Part shown: piece by piece, positions 32,148 to 40,225 of the stretch
Numbering within the stretch: the stretch's first letter is position 1
Layout: every line of letters starts with the position of its first letter
Assembly (NCBI RefSeq): GCF_002217755.1
Contig: NZ_BCFL01000018.1
Span: forward strand, 744,001 to 808,000
Origin: Streptomyces hyaluromycini
GTDB lineage: Bacteria > Actinomycetota > Actinomycetes > Streptomycetales > Streptomycetaceae
Direction: 5' to 3'
Length of the DNA stretch: 64,000 nucleotides
The notes under the pieces: model-generated
The model's database searches: none
Told to the model about the DNA's origin: nothing
Seen by the model: only the letters and a program-made list of their open reading frames with translations
Program-made: the position numbers and the translations under genes

Positions 32148-32710
32148 CCTCCGGTGAGCTGACCGGCCGAGGGCACCCGGTTCTGTACCGGGGCGCCGGC
32201 GCTCTTCCCGGCGTCCTTGACCTGGTTGATGATGTCGTTGAACGAACTCGCCGCGTCGCCGTCGCCCTTGCGGAGCTTGGACGGCAGGTCCTTCAGGGAG
32301 TCGATCCCCGCGGAGAGCGGTGCGATGGCCTTGGACAGCAGCGGGTCGCCCTCGGCGTTCCGCTTGGCGGCCTTGAGCCGGTTGTACGCGAAGCCGCCCG
32401 CGGCGGCGGCCTTGATCAGGGCGAAGGTGCGGCCGTGGGCGCCCTTCTTGAACTTGCCGGCCTTCCACGGCTTCACGATCCACTGGTAGGTCGCGCCGGC
32501 GGCGAGACCCGCGTTGGCGACGAACCGCGTCTTGGCGAGCTTCTGTCTCTGCGCGGACGTACTCGGACTGGGCGTGTCGGCGACCGGGGCCGCCACCATA
32601 CCGGTGTCGACCGACTTGCTCCGGGTGCCGCCGGCGCAGGCGGTGACACCGGCGACCAGGGCGCAGCAGAGGGTGAGCGTGACGACGAGGCGCCGTATCG
32701 GTACGGGCAC
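32144..32710 (-). CDS. Putative lipoprotein
   Basis: A protein of 188 residues with an N-terminal signal and lipobox (LTLCCALVAGVTACAG, Cys at about residue 25), so it should be attached to the outer face of the membrane. The mature part is Lys/Ala-rich and helical (WKAGKFKKGAHGRTFALIKA; LPSKLRKGDGDAASSFNDII). No domain recognised. Its TAG stop lies on the same CTAG palindrome as the TAG of the convergent LLM gene, so the two genes overlap by four bases. Confidence 0.78.
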   Translation of the reverse strand: MPVPIRRLVVTLTLCCALVAGVTACAGGTRSKSVDTGMVAAPVADTPSPSTSAQRQKLAKTRFVANAGLAAGATYQWIVKPWKAGKFKKGAHGRTFALIKAAAAGGFAYNRLKAAKRNAEGDPLLSKAIAPLSAGIDSLKDLPSKLRKGDGDAASSFNDIINQVKDAGKSAGAPVQNRVPSAGQLTGG

Positions 32711-32845
32711 GGGGTCCTCCCGTGAGTCTCGATGTCCTCCCCGAGCTTGCTTCCTCCGGCAGCCTCACCCAGATGGCGGCACCTCGCCACTCGGGGAGAA
32801 CCCCCGTTCAGGTTTCAAGGACCCTTCGGCGGCAACCCGAACGGT

Positions 32846-33136
32846 ATGTCCTCTGAATCTCGCGGTGCCAATCAGGCCGGCACGGTCGTCGCGGTCGTCG
32901 CCGACATCATGGCCCTCATCCTGGGCCTCTGGATCCTGATGTACCTGCTGGACGCGAACCGGGCCAACAGCCTGGTCCAGTTCGTCCACGACGCGGCCGC
33001 CTGGCTGGCAGGCTGGTCACACGACCTGTTCACCTTCCACGAGGCATGGGCGCGGGTGGTGACCGGATACGGCCTGGCCGCCGTGGTCTACCTGTTCATC
33101 GGCCACGCGATAGCGAACCGAATGCACCGCCACTGA
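32846..33136 (+). CDS. Small two-helix membrane protein
   Basis: A protein of 96 residues with transmembrane helices at about residues 12-35 and 66-90, and Trp/His-rich connecting residues (AAAWLAGWSHDLFTFHEAW). ATG 32846 has only a weak ribosome site. Conserved small streptomycete membrane proteins look like this; function unknown. It is followed 18 bases later by a dispersed repeat hairpin. Confidence 0.7.
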   Translation: MSSESRGANQAGTVVAVVADIMALILGLWILMYLLDANRANSLVQFVHDAAAWLAGWSHDLFTFHEAWARVVTGYGLAAVVYLFIGHAIANRMHRH

Positions 33137-33154
33137 AAAGCCCCGGCCGGGTAA

Positions 33155-33230
33155 AGCGCCCCTTCAGGGGCGCGGGGCTGTGTCGACATGCGGCTCCGCC
33201 GCGTGGGCGCGACCAGCCCCAACGGCGCCG
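33155..33230 (-). repeat. Long dispersed GC repeat, copy 3
   Basis: Reads on the minus strand as GTTGGGGCTGGTCGCG to GCCCCTGAAGGGGCGCT, nearly the same as the copy inside the RNase H/phosphatase gene. It lies between two convergent genes; its hairpin AGCGCCCCTTCAGGGGCGC could serve as their terminator. Confidence 0.85.
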
Positions 33231-33260
33231 CACCCGCCACCGCGCAGAACCCCCGCCCCA

Positions 33261-34331
33261 CTAGGCGCAGCAATCCACCTCAAGCCCAGAAGGAAGCTCC
33301 CCGCCCCCGAACACCGCACACGTCGCGTCATGCCCCCCGAGCGCGGCCACGGCGAGCAACAACGACCCCGCCGTCCACGTCGTCAGCTCCCGCGGCCAGA
33401 TCGCGTCGTCCTCGAAGACGTACCCGGTCCAGTACAGCCCCGACTCGGCGTCCCGCAGATGCTGGATGGACTGGAGGATCTCCAGCGCCCGGTCGGACTC
33501 CCCCACCGCCCACAGCGCCAGCGCCAGCTCGGCCGACTCCCCGCCCGTCACCCACGGATTGGGTACGACGCACCGCACCCCGAACCCGGGCACGACGAAC
33601 CGCTCCCAGTCCTTCTCGATCCGTGCGCCCGCCTCCGCACCGGTCAACGCCCCGCCCAGCACCGGGTAGTACCAGTCCATCGAGTACCGGTCCTTGTCCA
33701 GGAACCGCTCGGGGTGCCGCCGTATCGCGTGCCGCAGCGCGCCCACCGCCAACTCCCAGTCCGGCTGCGGCTCTTCCCGCTGCTCGGCGATGGCGAGCGC
33801 GCAGCGCAACGCGTGATGGATCGACGAACTCCCGGTCAGCAGCGCGTCGTCGGTGGGCGTGCCGTCGTCCTCGCGGCGCCAGCCGATCTCCCCGCCCGGC
33901 TGCTGCAGCCGCAGCACCCACTCGACGGCCGCGTAGACGGCGGGCCACATCCGGTCGAGGAAGGTGTCGTCGCCGGTGGAGAGGTAGTGGTGCCAGACGC
34001 CCACGGCGAGGTACGCGACGAAGTTGGACTCGCGGGCGCGGTCGGTGACGTCGTCGTGCGCGCCGTCGGCGTAGGCCGCGTACCAGGAGCCGTCCTCGTT
34101 CTGGTGCTCGGCGAGCCAGGCGTACGCCCGCTCGGCGGCCGCGTGCTCCCCGGCGGCATCGAGTGCCATCGCGGCCTCGGTGTGGTCCCATGGGTCGAGG
34201 TGGTGCCCCCGGAACCACGGGATCGCGCCGTCCTCCCGCTGGACGGCGAGGATGCCGCGGACGGTCGCGGCGGCCTGCTCGGCGGTGAGGACCCCGGGCA
34301 GGACGAGGTGTTCTGTCCGGGGGGTGGTCAC
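33261..34331 (-). CDS. Alpha/alpha-toroid protein (prenyltransferase/squalene-cyclase-like repeats)
   Basis: A protein of 356 residues made of helical-hairpin repeats with QxxDGxxxW-like motifs (ILAVQREDGAIPWFRGHHLD, WLAEHQNEDGSWYAAYADGA, LRLQQPGGEIGWRREDDGTP). These are glucoamylase- or terpene-cyclase-like toroid repeats, but no cyclase DxDD motif is present. Third gene of an operon with a GT4 glycosyltransferase and a methyltransferase; its GTG overlaps the methyltransferase stop (GTGA). It may be a glycoside hydrolase-like partner in a surface glycan or glycolipid pathway; that is inference. Confidence 0.8.
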   Translation of the reverse strand: MTTPRTEHLVLPGVLTAEQAAATVRGILAVQREDGAIPWFRGHHLDPWDHTEAAMALDAAGEHAAAERAYAWLAEHQNEDGSWYAAYADGAHDDVTDRARESNFVAYLAVGVWHHYLSTGDDTFLDRMWPAVYAAVEWVLRLQQPGGEIGWRREDDGTPTDDALLTGSSSIHHALRCALAIAEQREEPQPDWELAVGALRHAIRRHPERFLDKDRYSMDWYYPVLGGALTGAEAGARIEKDWERFVVPGFGVRCVVPNPWVTGGESAELALALWAVGESDRALEILQSIQHLRDAESGLYWTGYVFEDDAIWPRELTTWTAGSLLLAVAALGGHDATCAVFGGGELPSGLEVDCCA

Positions 34332-35086
34332 TTGGCGGCCACCTCGGCGTCCGACACGGCTTCGGCGCCGGGCAGGTGCGGCTTGGTGGCGTAGACGACG
34401 AAGCTCTTGCCCATGACCGGGTTCAGCGCCTGCTCGGCGACGCGCGTGGCCAGCGGCTTCTTCATGATGTCCCAGACCAGCAGCTTGTGGTACGCCCGCA
34501 CCGGCAGCGCCTTGTCGTTGTCGACGCCGAACGCGCACTTCAGCCACCAGTACGGCGAGTGCAGCGCGTGCGCGTGGTGGCTGCCGTAGGGCCGCAGACC
34601 GGCTTCCTTGATCTTCCCGACCAGCTCGTCGGCCTTGTAGATGCGGATGTGGCCGCCCTCGACCTCGTGGTAGGCGTCGGAGAGCGCCCAGCAGACCTTC
34701 TCGGGGCCGTAGCGGGGCACGGTGACGGCGATCCGGCCGCCCGGCCTCAGCACCCGCACCATCTCGGCGAGCACGCCCTTGTCGTCGGGGATGTGCTCCA
34801 TGACCTCGGAGATGATGACGACGTCGAAGGACTCGTCGGGGAAGGGGAGTGCCAGGGCGTCGCCCTCCATGGCGGTCGCGGTCGCGCCCGCCGGGGCCTC
34901 GCCGGCCTCCTTCATCGCCGCGAACCACTTGGCGACCTCGCGGATCTCCTCGGCGTTCTGGTCCAGGGCCACGACCTGGGCGCCGCGCCGGTAGCACTCG
35001 AAGGCGTGCCGGCCGGCCCCGCAACCGAGGTCCAGGACGCGGTCGCCCGGCGCGAGCGGGAACCGGGAGAAGTCGACGGTCAGCAC
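34328..35086 (-). CDS. Class I SAM-dependent methyltransferase
   Basis: A protein of 252 residues. Motif I is DRVLDLGCGAGRHAFECYRR, then VVALDQNAEE, MEGDALALPFPDESFDVVII and LRPGGRIAVTVPRYGPE, a Methyltransf_11 fold. The C-terminal half has an unusual WWLKCAFG and a basic tail. GTG 35086 overlaps the end of the glycosyltransferase gene by seven bases. Likely methylates the glycosyltransferase product or acceptor. Confidence 0.88.
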   Translation of the reverse strand: MLTVDFSRFPLAPGDRVLDLGCGAGRHAFECYRRGAQVVALDQNAEEIREVAKWFAAMKEAGEAPAGATATAMEGDALALPFPDESFDVVIISEVMEHIPDDKGVLAEMVRVLRPGGRIAVTVPRYGPEKVCWALSDAYHEVEGGHIRIYKADELVGKIKEAGLRPYGSHHAHALHSPYWWLKCAFGVDNDKALPVRAYHKLLVWDIMKKPLATRVAEQALNPVMGKSFVVYATKPHLPGAEAVSDAEVAAK

Positions 35087-36525
35087 GTGGCCCTGCTTTC
35101 ACTCTCGTGACGAACACCAGCTGAGGCCGCGGAGCGGCCGGGACTGCGGGGCGCGGAGGGGGCGACGGCCTCGCCGGCCGCGGAGCGGGCGGACACGGCG
35201 GCGCCCGGGCCGCCCGTTCCGCCCGCGGAGCGGGCGATCGCCTCGCGGTAGCGGGCCACCGTGCCCTGCGCGGCACGCGCCCAGGTGTAGTGCCGCAGCA
35301 CCCGCTCACGGCCCGCACGGCCGAGCCGCAGCCGCAGCTCCGCGTCGCCCAGCAGCCGGTTCAGCGCGGTGGCCAGCGCGCCCGCGTCGCCCGGCGGTAC
35401 GGCCAGGCAGGTCTCCCCGTCGCGCCCGGCGACCTCGGGGATCGCGCCGCCGGTCGTCGCGACCAGCGGGGTGCCGGTCGCCATGGCCTCGGCGGCGGGC
35501 AGCGAGAAGCCCTCGTAGAGCGACGGCACGCAGGCGACCTCGGCCGAACGGACCAGGTCGACGAGTTCGGCGTCGGAGATGCCCTTCACGAACTCGACGG
35601 CGCCGTCGAGGCCGTACCGCTCCATGGCCTGCGCGACGGGCCCCTCGGCGGGCCGCTTGCCGACGACGACGAGGTGGGCGGCGGGGTGCTCGGTCCGTAC
35701 CTTGGCGAGGGCCTCGACGAGGAAGACCAGCCCCTTGAGCGGGACGTCCGCGCTGGAGGTGGTGACGATCCGGCCGGGCACCTGGGCGACGGCGGGATTC
35801 GGCGCGAAGAGGTCGGTGTCGGCGCCGATGTGGACGACGTGGACACGGTCCTCGCGGACGCCGAGGTGGTCGACGATCTCCTGGCGGGAGGTGCCGGAGA
35901 CGGTGAGCACGGAGGGCAGCCGGCGGGCGACCCGCTTCTGCATCCGGGTGAAGGCGTACCAGCGCCGTACGGAGTAGCGCCGTTTCCATCCCTCGGCGGC
36001 GTCCAGCTCCAACTGCCGGTCGACGGTGATGGGGTGGTGGATGGTGGTGACGAGGGGGGCGCCGATGTCCCCCAACAGGCCGTATCCCAGGGTCTGGTTG
36101 TCGTGGACGACGTCGAACTCCCCGGCGCGGGCGCGCAGATGGCGGCGGGCGCGCAGGGAGAAGGTCAGCGGTTCGGGGAAGCCGCCGGTCCACATGGTGG
36201 CCACTTCGAGGGCGTCGACCCAGTCCCGGTACTCGCCGCGCCCGGGCGTCCGGAAGGGGTCCGGGGAGCGGTACAGGTCGAGGCTGGGCAGCTCGGTGAG
36301 GGTGAGGCCCGGGTATCCCTCGTCGAGGACGGGGTACGGCTGCGAGCCGATCACCTCGACCCGGTGCCCGAGCCGGGCCAGCTCGCGCGACAGGTGGCGT
36401 ACGTAGACACCCTGGCCGCCGCAGAACGGGTTCCCTTTATAGGTGAGGAGCGCGATGTCGAGCGGTCGCTCGCCGTCGGCGGCGGGTTCCTCGTCGGCAC
36501 CCGCCCGACTGGCCTCAGCGGTCAC
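35080..36525 (-). CDS. GT4-family glycosyltransferase
   Basis: A retaining GT-B enzyme of 481 residues, PimA/MshA-like. The N-terminal acceptor domain has LLTYKGNPFCGGQGVYVRHL and the C-terminal donor domain has VPSLYEGFSLPAAEAMATGT with the EX7E motif. A His-rich THHPITVDRQ block sits near residue 170. Start GTG 36525. First gene of a three-gene operon. A KstR-type operator lies 55 bases upstream, in the space shared with kstR, but control by KstR is only a possibility. The disordered C-terminal 50 residues are Ala/Ser/Arg-rich. Confidence 0.9.
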   Translation of the reverse strand: MTAEASRAGADEEPAADGERPLDIALLTYKGNPFCGGQGVYVRHLSRELARLGHRVEVIGSQPYPVLDEGYPGLTLTELPSLDLYRSPDPFRTPGRGEYRDWVDALEVATMWTGGFPEPLTFSLRARRHLRARAGEFDVVHDNQTLGYGLLGDIGAPLVTTIHHPITVDRQLELDAAEGWKRRYSVRRWYAFTRMQKRVARRLPSVLTVSGTSRQEIVDHLGVREDRVHVVHIGADTDLFAPNPAVAQVPGRIVTTSSADVPLKGLVFLVEALAKVRTEHPAAHLVVVGKRPAEGPVAQAMERYGLDGAVEFVKGISDAELVDLVRSAEVACVPSLYEGFSLPAAEAMATGTPLVATTGGAIPEVAGRDGETCLAVPPGDAGALATALNRLLGDAELRLRLGRAGRERVLRHYTWARAAQGTVARYREAIARSAGGTGGPGAAVSARSAAGEAVAPSAPRSPGRSAASAGVRHESESRATC

Positions 36526-36579
36526 TCCGGGCCCCCTTCTCCCTGCACTTTCCCGTGAGGTTACGCCGGGACGCTAATC

Positions 36580-36593
36580 TAGAACAAGTTTCA
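36580..36593. promoter_or_regulatory. KstR-type operator (kstR promoter region)
   Basis: TAGAACAAGTTTCA fits TnnAACnnGTTnnA exactly, 153 bases upstream of kstR, consistent with autoregulation. A separate dyad CTTGATCGTTCAAG follows at 36596-36609. Confidence 0.65.
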
Positions 36594-36745
36594 GACTTGA
36601 TCGTTCAAGAGGCTCTGAATCTACCGGCAGGTAGGGGCGGAGTGAGCAGTGGATCAGGTGATTCGCGCCACGGCGGGAACCCCTGCCATGCTGTCTGATC
36701 ACTCGCCCTGAGCACTGCCCTCACCGACTGTCACGGACGGGACCC

Positions 36746-37375
36746 ATGCCTGTGGAAGCCAAGGTGGACATCGGCGCCAGATCGGCCACCCCGCCGCTCA
36801 CCGAGCGGCAGGAGGCCCGGCGCCGCCGGATCCTGCACGCGAGCGCCCAGCTGGCCAGCCGGGGCGGTTTCGACGCGGTGCAGATGCGTGAGGTGGCGGA
36901 GTCCTCCCAGGTGGCCCTGGGGACCCTGTACCGGTACTTCCCGTCCAAGGTGCATCTGCTGGTCGCGACCATGCAGGACCAGCTGGAACACATGCACGGC
37001 ACGCTGCGCAAGAAGCCGCCGGCGGGCGAGACGGCGTCCGAGCGGGTCGCCGAGACCCTGATGCGGGCCTTCCGCGCCCTTCAGCGGGAGCCGCACCTGG
37101 CCGACGCGATGGTCCGGGCCCTCACCTTCGCCGACCGCAGCGTCTCCCCCGAGGTGGACCAGGTCTCCCGGCAGACGACGGCAATCATCCTGGACGCGAT
37201 GGGCCTGACCGACCCCACCCCCGCCCAGCTGTCCGCCGTCCGGGTGATCGAGCACACCTGGCACTCGGCCCTGATCACCTGGCTCTCGGGCCGCGCCTCC
37301 ATCGCACAGGTGAAGATCGACATCGAGACGGTGTGCCGCCTGATCGACCTGACGGAGCCGGAGAAGAAGCCGTAG
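36746..37375 (+). CDS. kstR: KstR-type TetR repressor of sterol catabolism
   Basis: A TetR protein of 209 residues resembling mycobacterial KstR (Rv3574), which is released from DNA by sterol CoA thioesters. The helix-turn-helix stretch GGFDAVQMREVAESSQVALG and TLYRYFPSKVHLLVATM is nearly the mycobacterial one, and the ligand domain keeps ADAMVRALTFADRSVSPEVD and RVIEHTWHSALITWLSGRAS. Start ATG 36746. Operators fitting its known pattern occur at five places in this window upstream of sterol-type genes, including its own promoter. An orphan TPP riboswitch points at its 3' end from the opposite strand. Confidence 0.88.
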   Translation: MPVEAKVDIGARSATPPLTERQEARRRRILHASAQLASRGGFDAVQMREVAESSQVALGTLYRYFPSKVHLLVATMQDQLEHMHGTLRKKPPAGETASERVAETLMRAFRALQREPHLADAMVRALTFADRSVSPEVDQVSRQTTAIILDAMGLTDPTPAQLSAVRVIEHTWHSALITWLSGRASIAQVKIDIETVCRLIDLTEPEKKP

Positions 37376-37401
37376 GCGCCGCAGGGCATGCGAACGCCTA
37401 C
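37372..37401. terminator. Hairpin at the kstR stop codon, facing the TPP riboswitch
   Basis: GTAGGCG (37372-37378) and CGCCTAC (37395-37401), with an inner GCAGGGCATGC dyad, directly after kstR. On the minus strand it follows the riboswitch aptamer and is trailed by GGCTTCTTCTCC. It could end both transcripts. Confidence 0.5.
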
Positions 37402-37407
37402 GAGACG

Positions 37408-37530
37408 GGTTCCCTTCGCCGGCATGGTCCGGATCAGGTGATGGGGGTCGCCGTCCGGCCTTGCTGCTGCCTTCCGGCCTCTCAGCCCGACCGTCGACGT
37501 CGGCACCGGCGGATGCTTCTGCATCTGCGT
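37408..37530 (-). ncRNA. TPP riboswitch (THI-box), orphan
   Basis: On the minus strand the conserved elements appear in order: GTGCC, the P3 stem CCGACG / CGGTCGG, GGCTGAGA, CGGCGACCCCCATCACC, TGATCCGGACCATGCCGG and CGAAGGGAACC. These match the thiamine-pyrophosphate aptamer closely (E. coli thiM has the same CTGAGA, CACCTGAT and GCGxAGGGAA blocks). A P2 pairing CGCCG/CGGCG is possible. What is odd is the target: downstream on this strand there is no thiamine gene, only the antisense of kstR. Confidence 0.88.
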
Positions 37531-37713
37531 CACGCCAGAGTCGGCTACTCCGCTCGGACTCCCTCACTCGCCTCGTAGGCTGATTCCAGGATAGAGCGCC
37601 TGAAGCGGATGGGAACCCCCAAAGATGGATTTTCTGGACTTTTCCTGATACGAGCAGCCGACCGGGTCGGAAACCTCCTGGCGGGGCGCCCCGCCCGAAC
37701 GCAGAATCCCCCC

Positions 37714-38358
37714 ATGGCACTCATCCACCACACCACCCTCAAGCCCACCAAGGTCGAACTCCTCGCCGACTGGCTCCCCACCCGCCCCTGGTACCACGGC
37801 CCCGCCGCACCGGAGTTGGTGAAGGCCGGCGGATTCCGGCTGGACGACCCGGCGGGCGAGGTCGGGATCGAGTTCACGGTCGTGACCGAGGGCCCAGGGG
37901 GCCCAGAGGGCCCGGGGGCCTACCTCGTACCGCTCACCTACCGCGGAGCACCGCTCGAAGGCGCCGAGCACGCGCTCGTCGGCACCATGGAGCACGGGGT
38001 GCTCGGTCCCCGCTGGGCGTACGACGGCTGCCACGACCCGGTGCTGACGGCCGGGCTGCTCGCCCTGATCGAGGGGCGCGCCGAGGCACAGGCCCAGAGC
38101 ATCACCGACACCCCCGACCGGGAGATCGCGCGTTCCTACGCCGGTGCGGGCCCCGTGCCCGGCCTCGGCGCCCCCGTCGACACCGACGAGAGCACCGAGT
38201 TCGCCGTGGCGGACGGCGGTCTGGTGCTGCGGCTGCGGCGCGTGCTGACCCCCGGCTCGACGCCGTCCGACGACGCGGTCGGGCAGGTCACCGGCGCCTG
38301 GAACCAGCCGGACGGCACCCGCACCCGGGCACTGTTCGCGACCCTGCAGGCCCTTTAG
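37714..38358 (+). CDS. Maltokinase N-terminal-cap-like protein
   Basis: A protein of 214 residues similar to the N-terminal cap domain found in maltokinase (MAK) and in stand-alone actinobacterial proteins: MALIHHTTLKPTKVELLADW, WLPTRPWYHG, GIEFTVVTEGPG, YLVPLTYRGAPLEGAEHALV, GTMEHGVLGPRWAYDGCHDP. No kinase domain is attached. Function uncertain, perhaps glycogen/trehalose related. ATG 37714 lacks a clear ribosome site (CCCCCC precedes it). AT-rich DNA at 37610-37660 may hold the promoter. Confidence 0.75.
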   Translation: MALIHHTTLKPTKVELLADWLPTRPWYHGPAAPELVKAGGFRLDDPAGEVGIEFTVVTEGPGGPEGPGAYLVPLTYRGAPLEGAEHALVGTMEHGVLGPRWAYDGCHDPVLTAGLLALIEGRAEAQAQSITDTPDREIARSYAGAGPVPGLGAPVDTDESTEFAVADGGLVLRLRRVLTPGSTPSDDAVGQVTGAWNQPDGTRTRALFATLQAL

Positions 38359-38399
38359 TCCTCCGGTTAGTCCTCTTAGTCCTCCGGTCAGTCCTCCGG
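38355..38399. repeat. 12-bp tandem duplication at the ferredoxin stop codon
   Basis: Minus-strand units CCGGAGGACTGA, CCGGAGGACTAA, GAGGACTAA and CCGGAGGACTAA. Each carries the last residues and a stop codon (TGA or TAA) of the ferredoxin gene; the outermost unit also supplies the TAG of the convergent gene. Confidence 0.85.
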
Positions 38400-38621
38400 C
38401 GGGAACACCGGCTCCCCGCTGCCCAGCAGGGTGATCGTGATCGCCTCCACCGGGCAGTTCTCCGCCGCGTCGAGAACCTTGCCGTTGGCGTCCGTCTCCG
38501 GGTCCACGGGGTGGGACTGCATGGCGGAGTCCAGGCGGAAGGAGCCGGTGGCCCGGTGGACGCACTGGGCCGAGCCGATGCAGATCGAACGGTCGACCTC
38601 GACGTGCCAGCGGTCACCCAT
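38388..38621 (-). CDS. [3Fe-4S]-type ferredoxin
   Basis: An electron carrier of 77 residues. Cluster cysteines are in ICIGSAQCVHRATG and NCPVEAIT, giving the Cx5C...CP pattern of the three-iron ferredoxins that serve actinobacterial P450s. The start ATG 38621 is 9 bases downstream of the aldehyde dehydrogenase stop, so they form one operon. A natural partner is the CYP125-like P450 at 53448, which shares the same operator types. The 3' end is duplicated in tandem. Confidence 0.9.
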   Translation of the reverse strand: MGDRWHVEVDRSICIGSAQCVHRATGSFRLDSAMQSHPVDPETDANGKVLDAAENCPVEAITITLLGSGEPVFPPED

Positions 38622-38630
38622 GGCGGCCTC

Positions 38631-40088
38631 TCACCCCTCCCAGCCGGCCGGCAGGTGGATCATTTTGTGTTCCAGGAACTCGCCGTACCCCTCCGGGCCG
38701 AACTCCCGCCCGAGACCGGAGTTCTTGTAGCCGCCGAAGGGGCCCAGCATGTCGAGGCTGAAGGTGTTCACGGAGTAGGTCCCGGTACGGACCTGCCGCG
38801 CGACCTCGATGCCGTGCGCCACGTCCGCCGTCCAGACGCTTCCGCTCAGCCCGTAGTCGGAGTCGTTCGCGATCTTCAGGGCCTCGGACTCGTCGCCGTA
38901 GGGGAGCAGGCAGATCACCGGGCCGAAGATCTCCTCGCGGGCGATCCGCATGGAGTTGTCGACGTCGCCGAAGAGGGTGGGCTCGACGTACCAGCCCTTC
39001 TCCAGACCCGGCGGCCGTCCGCCGCCGGTGAGGATCTTGGCCCCCTCCTCCTGGCCGATCCGGATGTAGTCCAGGTTCCGCTGCTGCTGGCGGCGCGCGA
39101 CCAGCGGGCCCACCTGGGTGGCCGGGTCCAGCGGATCGCCGACCTTCAGGGCGCCCGCCGCGGCCGCGAAGGCGTCGGCGAACTCGTCGTAGCGCGAGCG
39201 CGGGACGAGGATGCGGGTCTGGGCGACGCACGCCTGGCCGTTGTTCATCCAGGCCGCCGGGACGATGCCAGCGACGGCGGTGGCCACGTCCGCGTCCGGC
39301 AGTACGACGGCCGCCGACTTGCCGCCGAGTTCCAGGGTCACCCGGGTGAGGTTCTTCGCGGCGACCTCCATCACGCGCTTGCCGGCCGCGACCGATCCGG
39401 TGAAGGAGACCTTGTCGACGCCCGGGTGGGACACCAGGTACTCACTGACCTCGCGGTCCGCCGGAAGGATGGAGAGCACTCCGTCCGGCAGTCCGGCCTC
39501 CTTGGTGATCTCGCCGAGGATGTACGCGTCGAGCGGCGACTCCGGGGACGGCTTGAGCACCACCGTGCAGCCGGTGAGCAGCGCCGGGGCCAGCTTGGCG
39601 GCCGCCACGAACTGGGGCACGTTCCACGGCACCACGGCCGCCACCACCCCGACCGGCTCCCGCCGCACCAGGATCTTCCCGAGCACCCCGTCGCGCGTCT
39701 CCTCGTACGTGAAGTCGCCCGCGACCCTGATCGCCGCGTCCCACACCATCATCGCGCCGAGCGCCTGCGCGAGGACGCTCCAGGAGTACGGCGAACCGTT
39801 CTCGGAGGAGATCACCCGGGCGATCTCCTCATGCCGTACGAGGATCGCGTCCTTGATGCGGGTGACGACCTCGATCCGCTCGTCGAGCGTCATCCGCGGC
39901 CAGGGCCCCTCGTCGAAGGCCCGCCGCGCCACCGCCACCGCCCGGTCGACGTCCTCCCGCGAGGCATGCGGCACCCGCCCGAAGACCTCCTCGGTATGCG
40001 GAGAGACCACCTCGATGACGTCCTTGCCCAGGGGGTCGGTCAACTCCCCGCCGATGAACAGCTGTCCGTGTTCCAGGAACTCGGTCAT
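38631..40088 (-). CDS. Aldehyde dehydrogenase (Rv0223c-like)
   Basis: An NAD(P)-dependent ALDH of 485 residues. Catalytic Glu is in TRVTLELGGKSAAVVLPDAD, the nucleophile Cys in WMNNGQACVAQTRI; VVPWNVPQFVAAAKLAPALL and FTGSVAAGKRVMEVA line the cofactor site. It oxidises an aldehyde to the acid; in this regulon a plausible substrate is the C26 aldehyde made by the P450 and alcohol dehydrogenase. Start ATG 40088. A KstR-like operator (one mismatch) and the second palindrome lie 20-51 bases upstream. Confidence 0.92.
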   Translation of the reverse strand: MTEFLEHGQLFIGGELTDPLGKDVIEVVSPHTEEVFGRVPHASREDVDRAVAVARRAFDEGPWPRMTLDERIEVVTRIKDAILVRHEEIARVISSENGSPYSWSVLAQALGAMMVWDAAIRVAGDFTYEETRDGVLGKILVRREPVGVVAAVVPWNVPQFVAAAKLAPALLTGCTVVLKPSPESPLDAYILGEITKEAGLPDGVLSILPADREVSEYLVSHPGVDKVSFTGSVAAGKRVMEVAAKNLTRVTLELGGKSAAVVLPDADVATAVAGIVPAAWMNNGQACVAQTRILVPRSRYDEFADAFAAAAGALKVGDPLDPATQVGPLVARRQQQRNLDYIRIGQEEGAKILTGGGRPPGLEKGWYVEPTLFGDVDNSMRIAREEIFGPVICLLPYGDESEALKIANDSDYGLSGSVWTADVAHGIEVARQVRTGTYSVNTFSLDMLGPFGGYKNSGLGREFGPEGYGEFLEHKMIHLPAGWEG

Positions 40089-40107
40089 GGCGCCCCGCCA
40101 CCCTTCC

Positions 40108-40122
40108 CTGACGATGTCTCAG
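40108..40122. promoter_or_regulatory. Second shared palindrome CTGACGNNNNNTCAG (aldehyde dehydrogenase)
   Basis: CTGACGATGTCTCAG, 20 bases upstream of the ALDH start and directly beside the KstR-like site. Confidence 0.5.
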
Positions 40123-40125
40123 AAC

Positions 40126-40139
40126 TGATACCAGTTCTA
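40126..40139. promoter_or_regulatory. KstR-like operator, one mismatch (aldehyde dehydrogenase operon)
   Basis: TGATACCAGTTCTA differs from TnnAACnnGTTnnA only at the first A of AAC. It lies 38-51 bases upstream of the ALDH start. Confidence 0.5.
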
Positions 40140-40155
40140 GTTCAACTAAGCCAGG

Positions 40156-40179
40156 GGTGGGAGCGAATAGGCTCCCACC
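40156..40179. terminator. Hairpin between the ALDH promoter and the MITE
   Basis: GGTGGGAGC / GCTCCCACC around a short AT-rich loop, followed on the plus strand by AGCGGTTTT. It could stop read-through from the GNAT gene into the ALDH promoter. Confidence 0.5.
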
Positions 40180-40225
40180 AGCGGTTTTGCCGATGCCGAA
40201 GGGGCGCCCCCGACACCCTCCGGGC

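Noticed and set aside
30147..32768. Very long minus-strand frames opposite the DUF5336-like and LLM genes
   Set aside because: They are antisense shadows caused by GC-rich third positions; the plus-strand genes have recognisable domains and ribosome sites.
37408..37500. Possible signal recognition particle RNA (GGCCGGAAGGCAGCAG on the minus strand)
   Set aside because: The adjoining CTGAGA, CACCTGATCCGG and GCGAAGGGAA blocks fit the TPP aptamer in order, and the SRP tetraloop context is absent.
36731..37720. Long minus-strand open frame covering kstR and the TPP riboswitch
   Set aside because: Its protein is Arg/Gly-rich with no family pattern, it reads through a clear riboswitch and lies antisense to a well supported TetR gene. 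It is a GC-frame shadow.
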